Positions 58,401 to 64,000 of a stretch of 64,000 bases of DNA are shown piece by piece. A model generated the notes under the pieces. The model was given only the letters and a program-made list of their open reading frames with translations, was not told where the DNA came from and ran no database searches. The stretch is from NCBI GenBank assembly GCA_030062745.1, contig CP099847.1, positions 26,770,923 through 26,834,922 of the forward strand. Reading direction: 5' to 3'. Every line of letters begins with the position of its first letter. The stretch's first letter is position 1. Source of the DNA: Capitulum mitella (Eukaryota > Arthropoda > Thecostraca > Pollicipedomorpha > Pollicipedidae). A program made the position numbers and the translations under genes.

Positions 58401-60417
58401 TTTTGGCCTACTTAGGCATATACAAATACAAATTAGGGGATGGTGGTGTGCGCTCCGAGCCCCGTCCATTACGAAGGATACGTGCCAAATACAGCGCCGT
58501 GGTGTCTTCTTGCGAATTACGTTCATCGCTATGCTTTGTGGAAAAAAAGAAGGCAGTATGCTGCTTGGCTCTTTGCTAGTACGGCGGGGCTGACAGGGTG
58601 AGACAGCAGGCAGGCTTCGCCTGTTACTGCGTGGCGCGGGCGGAAGGGCGCGTTGTGAGACCACAAACTTTTATTTGCGAATGGCAATGATGTTAGGTAT
58701 AATTGATTTATTCTGCGTGATGTAAACTCTGCTTGTACTTGATGTAGGTGCTATCCAACGGGGTATTTATTTTTTCCTATGACATATGTTTCGCGAGTTG
58801 GAGGGGGGCGAGTGTTCAGACACCCTCCGGCACGGGAAAGGCGGATCTGAACTGCTGGTACGGTGCCGGCTAAAGGAGGCACAAAATCTTCCCAACCGGC
58901 CGAATCAACAGTCTTTCTCGTTCCTCAGGGCAGAAGTCAGAAAGGAACTGCCAAGTATGATCAAATGAACGCAGTCAGCTGACGGCACTTTCGGTCGAGT
59001 CCGTCGAGATGACGTCATCGAAATCTGCGTGTCGTCATTTCGTTTGCCCGTCTATTTCGCGTCCGTTGAGTCCGTGACGTGTAAACTGAGATCAGAGTCC
59101 CGCTACGCACTTACCTGCGATGTGTAATGAGGGCCAAAACTACATCATCGCAGCGGCCGACAGATGGCGATAAATGTATTGAGGTTACGTAGTTTGTGGC
59201 GACTAAATAAAAGAAAACAATGACCTCGGATGTTCAGAACCAGTTTCCCGGTCGTTCATAGTACTTTTTGCCGGTCCAGGTCGGAAATCGCCGACATGGA
59301 CGTTTGGGTGAAAACATCGTGAATTTGGTGTGCAGCGTGTAGTATTAAAACGTAAAATGGAGAAGTTTTCTCGTTTTAAAGGAAATCAGAATCCTTTGAA
59401 GAACATTTCAGCTGTTAAAAGTTTTCTTCGAAGTTACTGTTCACACCCTGAAAATGAGACCTTGAAAATTGGCTTCAAGTTAAAAAAAAAGAAAGACATT
59501 TTCCTTTTTAAATGCAAATAGCAGAAAGACGCAGTATTTCATCTTCACCATGACCATATCCAGTTCTTAAACATGTGGTGATTGGTAACATTACTGAAAT
59601 AGTGCGCATTATTTCACCAAGCAATTTACCAAAAATTACCAAATTTCGAAATTTTGAATTGCTGTAGCAAAAAAAAAACATTGGTCAGATCGACCTGAGA
59701 AGTGAAAATATGAAATCGCATCCGCAGGTTAAACTATTGACCAAGTTTTGTCAAAGTTTGGGACTAGGGTGCGTTAATTTTGGTAGGTGCCTGGCCGATT
59801 TATCCTTGAAGGCCCCAGTAAGCAAAACTTTGCTCCCTGGCCCGACACCGCCTGGGGTAGGTCTCAAATGACACACCCCTCGGTTTTCCGTGAATAACTT
59901 CTCAATCGGGCCACCATTGCGCATGTTAGAGCGATTTTTAGTAGCAATCCAAAACAGGGACAGATCTCATGTTTGCCTATTGCCTCAGCTCAGCGCGTCT
60001 AAAACTGCATCATAGAGAGTTTCCGCGTCGCTCTCGCACGGCGACATGCCTCTTTTCCCTGCTTATATTCTCCTTGCCTCCCTGTCGAATTCGGCCCAAG
60101 CATTTCTGCTTTCCGGCATTTCTGCCGAAGTGTCCGTCGCCTCTTCAGCGCCATCACAATGCCATTTTTGCATCGCCACCAACCGGCGCGATGCAAACGA
60201 TCGTTTTTAAGGAGCACGCGAGCTCACGGGAAGCCGGGAGAGCAGTCACGAGACACGCGGTCCGCCGCGCCCAGCGCAGGGCGCGACGCCCACGCGCCCG
60301 TCTCTCACCGGCAATGGCCACCAGGGTGCCGTAGATGTAGTCCTGCAGTGGGGTCAGCTGGGAGGCGAACTTGTCGGCGTCGCCGGCCGGCCGGCCGCCC
60401 TCCGCTCCGGCCGACAT
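23357..60417 (-). CDS. Opsin (seven-transmembrane photoreceptor GPCR), six coding exons recovered
   Basis: Joined on the minus strand, exons 60417-60309, 36876-36694, 33456-33349, 30655-30500, 29722-29562 and 23639-23357 make a continuous frame of 333 codons plus one base. All junctions are GT-AG with phases 1,1,1,1,0. Opsins bind retinal through a TM7 lysine and signal through G proteins at the plasma membrane or in photoreceptive organelles. Visible marks: GN in TM1 (N44), C99 and C176 for the extracellular disulfide, RY at 124-125, W152 in TM4, GWGSY and E170 in loop 2 (the E181 position), WMPYA at 252-256, K283 in LAKASGWYNPVIY, and helix 8 after NPVIY. Odd points: I123 replaces the acidic residue of (E/D)RY, T72 sits at D2.50, and H102 sits at the vertebrate counterion position 113. 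This fits E181-counterion opsins, perhaps near neuropsin, peropsin or RGR, but the subfamily is inferred. The 3' end is uncertain: a strong donor follows residue 333, while read-through would stop at 23298 (352 residues). Confidence 0.93.
23820..24010. repeat. Degenerate 15-17 bp tandem repeat, orientation 1
   Basis: Repeated variants of CGACAAAACTTCCAACG and CTTCTAATGC at roughly 15-17 base spacing. It resumes at about 25500-25600, across the family A element at 24238-25448, so the element appears to have landed next to or within the array. Confidence 0.6.
24785..24817. promoter_or_regulatory. Cluster of four TGACCT half-sites including a perfect DR1
   Basis: TGACCT at 24785, 24792, 24802 and 24812. 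The first two form TGACCTTTGACCT, the reverse complement of AGGTCAAAGGTCA, the consensus DR1 element bound by RXR/HNF4/COUP-TF-type nuclear receptors. It sits inside a transposon copy, so function is unproven. Confidence 0.6.
25092..25121. promoter_or_regulatory. Second TGACCT cluster in family A copy 1
   Basis: TGACCT at 25092, 25098, 25103 and 25116 (directly abutting or overlapping by one base). A further group (AGGTCA then two TGACCT) lies at about 24947-24975. Confidence 0.55.
25500..25600. repeat. Degenerate 15-17 bp tandem repeat, continuation
   Basis: The same motifs as 23820-24010 (TTCTACGCC, ACGAGACAAAATTTCTG, GCGAAAACTTCC) resume beyond the family A element. Confidence 0.5.
26216..27393 (+). 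mobile_element. TTAA-type element, family B copy 2
   Basis: The start is diverged (GGTTGGGGGGTGGTTGACC); the right end GGGGGCGGG is followed by TTAA at 27394-27397. The body aligns with 37225-38426 and with the reverse complement of 15542-16760. It is in opsin intron 5. Confidence 0.7.
27398..28071 (+). mobile_element. 5'-truncated family B copy abutting copy 2
   Basis: Immediately after the TTAA at 27394-27397 comes internal family B sequence (GGCGGAGCTTTATTCGCG), running to a family B right end and TTAA at 28072-28075. The left half is missing. Two same-direction copies share the middle TTAA. Confidence 0.6.
28076..28775. mobile_element. Decayed TGACCT-rich element relic
   Basis: Starts at the shared TTAA and carries TGACC(T) motifs and a GACCGGGGGGACATCGG stretch resembling the other families, but its right end is not clear. 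Confidence 0.3.
28790..28905 (-). mobile_element. tRNA-like SINE head
   Basis: On the minus strand GTGGTCTTGTTGATAAGG (28876-28893) resembles an A box region and GGAGCTTGAATCCC (28837-28850) a B box, at tRNA-like spacing. No clean cloverleaf; tRNA-derived SINE favoured. Confidence 0.45.
28920..29235. repeat. Degenerate 15-17 bp tandem repeat, orientation 2
   Basis: About 18-20 diverged units around GAAGTTTTGTCGCG, for example GGTGTAAGTTTTGTCGCG and GTTGGAAGTTTTGTCGCG. It is the reverse complement of the array at 23820-25600, about 3 kb away. Confidence 0.65.
29562..29722 (-). CDS. Opsin exon 5: TM5 and start of intracellular loop 3
   Basis: The acceptor is CCGTTTGCAG before 29722 and the donor is GTAAGATG at 29554-29561; phase 1 in, 0 out. 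It encodes residues 186-239: a TM5 helix with FLPAVAMTFFYLRI (proline and tyrosine of the class A TM5 pattern), then the basic stretch VRKSHQNLKPASRKK at the cytoplasmic end, as expected for the G-protein-facing loop 3. A 776-base intron holding a repeat fragment near 29790-29890 separates it from exon 4. Confidence 0.92.
30500..30655 (-). CDS. Opsin exon 4: TM4 and extracellular loop 2
   Basis: The acceptor is TTGTTGCAG before 30655 and the donor is GTGAGTGAT at 30491-30499, phase 1/1. It encodes residues 134-185: TM4 with W152, then GWGSYGVEQHGLCCSLEW, an opsin-specific loop. Aligning the second cysteine (C176) with rhodopsin C187 places E170 at rhodopsin position 181, the ancestral opsin counterion. 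NAS at 181-183 is a possible glycosylation sequon. No ATG-started reading frame marks this exon; it was found from splice sites and the GWG motif. Confidence 0.9.
30757..30830 (+). mobile_element. Repeat fragment with B-box-like GGATTCGAGTC, copied at 29790-29890
   Basis: GGATTCGAGTCGATTCGAC with a following CTCGATA recurs, diverged, at about 29800-29830 (TTCGAGTCGCTTCGACACTC). A tRNA-derived SINE fragment is likely. The two copies sit on either side of opsin exon 4. Confidence 0.35.
30900..32583 (+). mobile_element. TTAA-type element, family C copy 2
   Basis: TTAA at 30896-30899 followed by TCCTCGCCC; the right end is GGGCGAGGG at 32575-32583 with CTAG in place of TTAA. Internal sequence matches 11870-13282 and has a partial internal duplication around 31860-32170. 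TGACCT-type motifs recur (for example 31383-31400). It lies in opsin intron 3. Confidence 0.65.
32590..33340. other. Opsin intron 3 remainder, nothing seen
   Basis: No exon, element end or repeat could be supported here. Confidence 0.5.
33349..33456 (-). CDS. Opsin exon 3: TM3
   Basis: A 108-base exon between CCGCAG (acceptor, 33457-33460 on the plus strand) and GTGAGTGC (donor, 33341-33348), phase 1/1. It encodes residues 98-133, starting with the disulfide cysteine (GCVVHGALCYFFG) and ending in SIIRYIKTCWVHA. The arginine-tyrosine of the (E/D)RY motif is kept but the acidic residue is isoleucine. Histidine occupies the position of the vertebrate counterion E113. The acceptor lies in a 67/64-bp tandem duplication that supplies a second acceptor 67 bases upstream; use of that one would shift the frame. 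Confidence 0.92.
33442..33572. repeat. Tandem duplication (67 and 64 bp) over a splice acceptor
   Basis: Copy 1 (33442-33508) and copy 2 (33509-33572) are identical except for a 3-base gain (GTG) in copy 1. Each contains, on the minus strand, GTCCGCAG followed by GTTGTGTGGTCCACG, the acceptor and first bases of opsin exon 3. Confidence 0.92.
34180..35600. mobile_element. TGACCT-rich element relic (possible further TTAA-like family)
   Basis: Bounded by inverted CATGAGACCCCC (34172-34183) and GGGTCTCATG (35584-35593), with many TGACC(T) motifs between. No TTAA at the ends was found, so the limits are tentative. It lies in opsin intron 2. Confidence 0.35.
35802..36084. mobile_element. hAT-like MITE (283 bp) with 8-bp target duplication
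   Basis: Starts CAGGGACGTATCCA and ends TGGCTACGTGCCTG, imperfect inverted termini beginning CAG. Flanked by AGCAGGGG (35794-35801) and AGCAGCGG (36085-36092), 7 of 8 identical. An 8-bp duplication and CAG..CTG ends fit hAT elements. Similar termini are at 39366-39580 and 52326-52474. Confidence 0.6.
36694..36876 (-). CDS. Opsin exon 2: TM1-TM2 and first extracellular loop
   Basis: The acceptor is TTTCAG before 36876 and the donor is GTAGGC at 36688-36693; phase is 1 at both ends. It encodes residues 37-97: the GN of TM1, the basic intracellular loop FHRRQAKMQ, TM2 and the loop motif HRWAFGDTG typical of opsins. TM2 reads NLTVSTL where most class A receptors have NLxxxDL, so the sodium-binding aspartate D2.50 is a threonine. 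The exon is AT-poor relative to the surrounding intron, as expected for coding sequence. Confidence 0.92.
37225..38426 (+). mobile_element. TTAA-type element, family B copy 3
   Basis: The left end is diverged without TTAA; a long G run and CCGCCCCCTCTAACTCACG follow, as in the other copies. The right end GGGGGACGG is followed by TTAA at 38427-38430. It lies in opsin intron 1. Confidence 0.7.
38431..39360. mobile_element. Possible TGACCT-poor element relic
   Basis: Follows directly after the family B TTAA. Some AGGTCA motifs (38667-38680) but no recognisable ends. No exon seen. Confidence 0.25.
39366..39580. mobile_element. hAT-like MITE relic
   Basis: Starts CAGGGACATAGCCAG and ends CTTGGCTACGCCCCGG, imperfect inverted termini of the same kind as 35802-36084, with a C run before the right end. 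Target duplication not clear. Confidence 0.45.
39905..40850 (+). mobile_element. Decayed family A copy
   Basis: Internal stretches such as TTTGATCGCAACAAAAGG and the block of TGACGTCAGGTGACCTCAG align with family A, but both termini are gone. Confidence 0.5.
40851..41990. other. Opsin intron 1 segment, nothing but a microsatellite
   Basis: Contains an (AT)n tract at 41503-41540 and a GGAAGCCATGGGGCCAGGGG stretch like the inner part of the hAT-like MITE. Confidence 0.5.
41503..41540. repeat. (AT)n microsatellite
   Basis: Uninterrupted AT tract of about 38 bases. Confidence 0.93.
41996..43181 (-). mobile_element. TTAA-flanked element, family A copy 2 (1,186 bp)
   Basis: TTAA at 41992-41995 and 43182-43185. 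It begins CCCTATTCCCGGAGG and ends in a diverged GCTGGAAAGAGGG. Reverse orientation relative to 24238-25448. Contains AAGGTCA/AGGTCA blocks at about 42310-42350 and 42620-42650. Confidence 0.8.
43763..43828. repeat. Polypyrimidine (CT)n/(TTTC)n tract
   Basis: TTTC repeats pass into a C run and then (CT)n. Confidence 0.9.
45204..45246. repeat. (AT)n microsatellite
   Basis: About 43 bases of AT. Confidence 0.93.
45400..46378 (-). pseudogene. Penelope-like retroelement remnant (RT C-terminus and GIY-YIG endonuclease)
   Basis: Read on the minus strand, the frame from 46377 shows the end of a Penelope-type reverse transcriptase (IDRLKQTLMNNGYQTRLL; IKLFYKNRM), a linker (ITYCRNRTIQNPVMGDDL; NVVYQ) and a GIY-YIG nuclease (HYIGTTTSLSRRLFIHL; then RRLHIHEAL). 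Penelope elements join RT to a GIY-YIG endonuclease, so the order is diagnostic. The YIG codons are at 45942-45950. The copy is dead: a stop and frame change near 46117, further stops near 45985 and 45955, and no sequence upstream of the (TA)n tract at 46380-46447, which truncates it. Downstream, TCGAAACGTTAATAAATG (about 45428-45447) is like the 3' tail of such elements and includes AATAAA. Confidence 0.75.
46380..46447. repeat. (TA)n microsatellite at the Penelope-like breakpoint
   Basis: About 68 bases of TA abut the truncated 5' side of the element on the minus strand. Confidence 0.95.
46448..47089. other. Opsin intron 1 segment, possibly retroelement-derived
   Basis: No exon. GTCCTAATGGGCTATCCG and AATAAACAGGG look like a retroelement tail, but no family can be named. 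Confidence 0.35.
47090..47622. repeat. 36-bp minisatellite, about 14-15 units
   Basis: Units of 36 bases contain CACCTGAGCTCTCGAGGCCG then a variable TGTACCCGGAACACCT-type half. CACCTG recurs in nearly every unit. Since 36 is divisible by three, several frames on both strands stay open and give 12-residue repeats (for example GRVPGTPHLSSR on plus and VFRVHGLESSGE on minus). No spacers, so not CRISPR. No sign that it is translated. Confidence 0.95.
47640..50747. other. Opsin intron 1 segment, no exon seen
   Basis: Contains a SINE-like head (49109-49164) and fragments with hAT-like termini wording (GTGGCGTAGCAAGGATTC near 48909; AGTGGCGTATTCAGGGCG near 49640). Nothing else supported. Confidence 0.45.
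49109..49164 (+). mobile_element. tRNA-like SINE head
   Basis: AAGATGGTTGAATGG (A-box-like) and GGGCAGATTCGATTCTCC (B-box-like) at tRNA-like spacing. No clean cloverleaf. Confidence 0.35.
50752..52071. mobile_element. TTAA-flanked element, family D (1,320 bp)
   Basis: TTAA at 50748-50751 and 52072-52075. The left end CCTGGCGCCGCCTGG and right end GGGCAGTGCCGGG are imperfect inverted repeats, each followed inward by a block of CCC/GGG pairs. Interior has TGACCTGACCT and CAGGTCAGG strings (for example 51243-51265, 51523-51537, 51860-51872). No transposase frame. A related end fragment is at about 59830-59890. Confidence 0.75.
52326..52474. mobile_element. Short hAT-like MITE
   Basis: Starts CAGGGGCGCAGCCAGGAATT followed by a G run and ends GACTGCGCCTG, an imperfect inverted terminus. 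About 150 bp. Confidence 0.5.
52480..56500. other. Opsin intron 1 segment, no exon assigned
   Basis: An open plus-strand frame at 52613-53218 (201 codons) is peptide-like in parts but has no known domain or clear splice sites. A GC-rich island lies at 53850-54180 with a 20-bp triple repeat. The rest is unremarkable. Confidence 0.4.
54077..54136. repeat. 20-bp tandem repeat, three units
   Basis: GGGACTCGAGACGGCTGCCG three times in a row within a GC-rich island. Confidence 0.9.
56503..56613. repeat. Inverted repeat next to a cluster of ATCGAT/GATC motifs
   Basis: GGAATGCCCCT (56503-56513) and AGGGGCATTCC (56541-56551) are exact reverse complements with a 27-base loop. They are followed at once by a run of GATCGAT motifs (56558-56613). 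Confidence 0.8.
56700..59650. repeat. Inverted repeat pair about 2.8 kb apart
   Basis: GGTGAAATAATGTGTATTAT (about 56769-56788) recurs as its near reverse complement at about 59594-59625 (TGAAATAGTGCGCATTATTT), with similarity extending on both sides. They may be the arms of an unrecognised element, or two copies in opposite orientation. No gene is seen between; 57000-59460 holds only unsupported frames. Confidence 0.45.
59830..59890 (-). mobile_element. Family D-like end fragment
   Basis: CCCTGGCCCGACACCGCCTG and CACACCCCTCGGTTTTCC, read on the minus strand, resemble the right end of the element at 50752-52071. Confidence 0.4.
60309..60417 (-). CDS. Opsin exon 1: N-terminus and start of TM1
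   Basis: Starts at an ATG (60417) and encodes 36 residues. A short Gly/Ala-rich extracellular segment is followed by LQDYIYGTLVAIA, the outer half of TM1. The exon ends with one base (phase 1) at a GTGAGAG donor (60301-60308), and the split codon becomes the glycine that continues TM1 in exon 2. The join gives a hydrophobic helix running into GVLSFVGN, the expected opsin TM1. The N-terminus has no NxS/T sequon. The exon lies in a GC-rich island and is separated from exon 2 by about 23.4 kb. An in-frame GTG at 60429 is not a plausible eukaryotic start. Confidence 0.85.
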
Positions 60418-60429
60418 GCTGGACGCCAC

Positions 60430-61852
60430 TGCCGCCCCGCCGCGACGGCGGCGACGGACACGGCCTCACCTGCCAGGGTGCTGCCGTCGGCGTCGGAGTC
60501 GGCGCATCGTCCGCCTCATCGGCACCGGCGGAAGAGCGGGCCCGTTGAGGATGGTCGCGTGCCTCTTGCACGCCGCCAAAGCGGTCCTGAAGGACGACGG
60601 GTTGGAACTCGCCTTTTTTCGAGAGATCTGTGTTTATATTAGAGTTTGATAAAGGTATGAGAAGAGAGGTGCCACGACCTCGGTGACGTTGCGGTTATTC
60701 GCGCCGGATTTTGCCGCCACGGCTTTCGGTGGTCACTGACCACGTCATATCTAATGTACTGGACCAGACTCTGGTTTGGTCTTCCAAGTTTTGGACCAGC
60801 CGACACAGGATTCGATCTTCCACTGTAGTTCGGTACGCGGCCACTCCCGGTTTCCGAAACCGCACGAGATCGACTTCAGCGTTTCTCAGATGGCAGGCCA
60901 GCTTCCCAGCCGGGATAATTTGCTCTGGTGTTGATATGTCTCCTTGATATGTGTCCTTTGGCCGGGGCTGGTCATTTCGAGCGATGTGATGAAGCAGGCA
61001 GGTTTGAGTGGCATTTGCCTTGTGCCGAGAATACGGGGTTTGTTGAGCTGCGGATTGGTTATGACGAGGACCCGAGGATGGGTCGCTGGGACACCTCCAG
61101 ACAGCTCGGTCCCGCTCGTGTGTCCGGCGGCCGATATTTGTGGCGCTCGGGACTAATGGGCGGCCACCGCCGGCGGTCTCGCTGGAGCAGTGTCTCCCTC
61201 CGAAAGGGTGATGGTTAAGCTCCGTTGTGCCACCGCGAAGCCCTCGTGAAACGGTGAACAAGACGCACCGTCCGTCAGCCCGTGTACCTGCTGTCGGCCG
61301 TGTCTGAGAGATTTCAGCCGTCTCCTCCAAAACCAGTCACCCCTGAGATTCGAATGTCGTTCTTGGTGCGGCTGATGAGCTGGGTCTCAGGGGCGGTCAA
61401 TGCCTTCGGCGAATTCTGTCCGATGGAGGCTCAGTTTCGTCCGGAGGAGCAGCCGCGGGCCGTCTGCTGATGTGCCCGAGCGCGGCCAGCACACGCCCAT
61501 GCGTTTCCTTCAGAGGTTCCGATAGCTGCCACAGTGTCGCTGAAGTTCCGGTTGTCCTGAAAGAAATGTCTTGTCTGTCCGATGTTGGGCGAATGCTGAC
61601 AGCTCTCGGTCTTTTGTCTCTGGCGCTGAGGCCAGTAATCGATAAGGAGTTCTGTACTGCTGTCCCCCTTTTGTATTCGTCTCGTGCAGCCAGTTTCTAA
61701 AACGGCACCCCGGACGGCCACCCAATTAGGGTTTTCGCGCAACTTTGTGACGTCATAAGCGGCGTTCAGGTCAGTAGCGGGCCCACTTTCTGGGCAATGA
61801 GTCAGATCTTTATCGATTGCGGTTTGACTAAGCAAAGCCGTTCACTGTCAAT
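60430..61852. other. Region upstream of the opsin start; GC-rich, promoter or 5' exons not resolved
   Basis: The opsin ATG lies in a CpG-rich island (60200-60560). Upstream, a minus-strand frame of 211 codons (60695-61330) begins with TTG, not ATG, and has no known domain. Other frames on both strands are equally open. No TATA box or clear 5' exon can be chosen. Confidence 0.4.
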
Positions 61853-61856
61853 TTAA

Positions 61857-62715
61857 CCCTATTCCCGGCAGGGGGCTGAATCCGCCCCCCCCCACCGCGG
61901 GTCTTTTTGCTTGCCAACTCCAGGCTTTTTAACGCAGCTTTACGAAACTTGGCCGCTTTTCCTAGCTATTTTTTCTACGTGTCGTGACAAAATTTCAAAG
62001 TTCTATTTTGCTCAGGGGCGGAGCCAGGCAACGTTTTTTGGAGGCACCTCAGGCCATTTTTGGCCATGTTGAGGGTAAAACGAAAATGTCTGCCAAAAAC
62101 AGCGTTTTTAAGATAGAACTGAAAACTTGATGTGGATGTATAGCTAAATAGTTGGGCAATGTGAAAATATAATTTTCTTCATCTGATGTCACTTAACAAG
62201 GTCAGGTCAAGGTCAAAAGTCAAAATTTGGTTTTATTGCAATAATTTCGGCGCTGTTTTTTTTAAATGCCGAACCCGGAATAAATATGACGTAAAAAGGT
62301 GCCCTCTACTTGTGTACCAAGTTTCAGCTTGATTTCGGGTCGGGTCACGGAGCTATGACCTAAAATGTTAGTGCGCGTACCCTATATCGCAATAGCCATA
62401 AAATGAAATTTTTGAAATAGAGTGCAAATAATTGAAAACGTTTACAGATAATATGAAATGCACACGAGATCATTCCAAGTGACTCCAAGGTCACTGGAGG
62501 TAATTTAAGTTCAAAGGTCACAAGTTGATCTGAAGAACGTGTGACCATGACTGTTCCCCCTTTTTCATGTCCCTGGCACCGCCTATGCTAACATTATACA
62601 AACATTGTAATACTATGTAGTTAATAATGTAGTTCTTGAGATTTCAGGGGGGCCGAGTCCGCCCCCCCCCCCCTGCTGGGAACCAACCATACCGTCTAGC
62701 CCTCTGGGAACAGGG
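61857..62715 (-). mobile_element. TTAA-flanked element, family A copy 3 (859 bp, internally shortened)
   Basis: TTAA at 61853-61856 and 62716-62719. Begins CCCTATTCCCGGCAGG and ends CCCTCTGGGAACAGGG. Shorter than the 1.2-kb copies because part of the interior (near the start-proximal third) is missing. Confidence 0.82.
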
Positions 62716-62719
62716 TTAA

Positions 62720-63925
62720 CCTTATTCCCGGAGGGCTAGACGGTATGGTCGATTCCCGGAAGGGGGGCGGATTCGGCCCCCCCCTGAGATCTCGAGAACT
62801 ACTTGTCCGATTTCATCGCAACAAACGGCAATCGATTTGCCGTGACGTGAACTACATTTTCATAAAAAAGTAATTTTGAAAATTTTGAAATTTGTGGATA
62901 CAGGTGGGCAAGAACGTCAAAATGGGGGTACTTTTGCACTTCTTATAACTCCGTTGTTTATCGATCGATTTCGATGAAACTGGCATGAATCGAGAGATTA
63001 TGGATAAGGCTTTTACCATGGGTCCGCAAATCTGAAATTTTGGGAAAATTGATGGGCGTTCACAGGGTTAAAAAATAGGAGGATTAGTTTTCTAACAAAT
63101 GAATGAACAAAAGAGGCAAACACCCTTTTTTGGCTTCTGCTAGTCATGTTATACTAAAGAAGTACAAATCGCATTACAATGTTTGTATAATGTTAGCATA
63201 AGCGGTGCAGGGACATGAAAAAAGGGGAACTGTCATGGTCACACGTTTCTCCGATCAATTTGTGACCTTTGGCCTTAAATGACTCCCAGTGCCCTTGGGG
63301 TCACTTGGAATGATCTCGTGTGCATTTAATATTATCTGAAAATGTTTTTAATCATTTGAATTCACTCTATTTCAAAAATTTCATTTTATGGCTATTGCGA
63401 TATACGGTACGCGCACTGACATTTTAGGTCATAGCTCCGTGACCCGACCTGATATCAAGCTGAAACTTGGTACACAAGTAGAAGGCACCCTTCTACGTCA
63501 CATATATTCCGTGTTTGGTATTTGAAAAAATGGCACCGAAATTATTGCGAAAAACCAAATTTTGACTTTTGACCTTGACCTGACCTTGTAAAATGATCTC
63601 AGATAAAGAAAATTACATCTGCACATTGCCCAACTATTTAGCTATACATGCATATAAAGTTTTAAGTTCTGTCTTTAAAACGCTGTTTTTGGCAGACATT
63701 TTTCATTTTACCCTCAACATGGCCAAAAATGGCCTGAGGTGCTTCCCAAAAACGTTACCTGGCTCCGCCCCTGAGCAAAATAGAACTTTGAAATTTTGTC
63801 ACGACAACGTAGAAAGAATAGCTGGGAAAGTGACCAAGTTTCGTGAAGCTGCGTTAAAAAGCCTGGAGTTGGCAAGCAAAAAAACCGAGCGGGACGGACT
63901 CAGCCCCACCCTGCCGGGAATAGGG
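62720..63925 (+). mobile_element. TTAA-flanked element, family A copy 4 (1,206 bp)
   Basis: It shares the TTAA at 62716-62719 with copy 3 and ends at TTAA 63926-63929. Begins CCTTATTCCCGGAGGGC and ends CTGCCGGGAATAGGG. Very similar to 24238-25448 over the full length, suggesting recent spread. The TGACCT cluster at about 63262-63305 is partly mutated here. Confidence 0.85.
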
Positions 63926-64000
63926 TTAATGAATGGCGAACGAATTTAAGGAATGGTCGCACAGGTCGCACGTTTTAAATTCACGTTTTTTTTACACAGG

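Noticed and set aside
60695-61330. 211-codon minus-strand frame just upstream of the opsin start
   Set aside because: Begins with TTG, has no recognisable domain, and lies in GC-rich sequence with several equally open frames.

Overview
This is a metazoan nuclear genome window, most likely from an invertebrate. The evidence is spliced genes with GT-AG introns, long introns full of transposon relics, (AT)n and (CA)n(TA)n microsatellites, tRNA-like SINE heads, and no compact gene order or operons. The species cannot be fixed from the sequence.

Region 1-7,020 (+ strand) holds a short spliced gene, or the remains of one. Its exons end in a PHD-like cysteine/histidine cluster, an acidic FxGF motif, a proline run and two AT-hooks, so a nuclear chromatin protein is likely. 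It carries two lesions: an AA where the best-fitting exon 2 acceptor should be, and a one-base frame change in the AT-hook exon. Region 7,000-22,400 is mainly intergenic, with two TTAA-flanked elements (11,870-13,282 and 15,542-16,760), microsatellites and GC-rich islands.

Region 60,417 down to 23,357 (- strand) is one opsin gene spread over about 37 kb. Six coding exons (60309-60417, 36694-36876, 33349-33456, 30500-30655, 29562-29722, 23357-23639) join with matching phases and give about 333 residues with seven membrane segments. The Schiff-base lysine, the Cys-Cys bridge, W6.48 and NPxxY are present. A possible last exon lies at 22496-22765. The protein resembles the E181-counterion, non-visual opsins (RGR/Go/peropsin/neuropsin-type), but it lacks the acidic residue of the (E/D)RY motif and D2.50.

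The introns and flanks are crowded with non-autonomous DNA elements of 0.7-1.7 kb, bounded by TTAA and termini beginning CCC or CC (piggyBac-like). I sort them into families A, B, C and D plus related relics. All are studded with TGACCT/AGGTCA hexamers, the nuclear-receptor half-site, including a perfect DR1. Two A copies sit head to head around one TTAA (61857-63925) and form a large imperfect palindrome.

Other mobile DNA includes a decayed Penelope-like element with a GIY-YIG endonuclease (45400-46378), hAT-like MITEs and SINE heads. Notable repeats are a 36-bp minisatellite (47090-47622), a degenerate 15-17 bp array in two orientations (23820-25600 and 28920-29235), and a 67/64-bp tandem duplication that copies the splice acceptor of the opsin TM3 exon.
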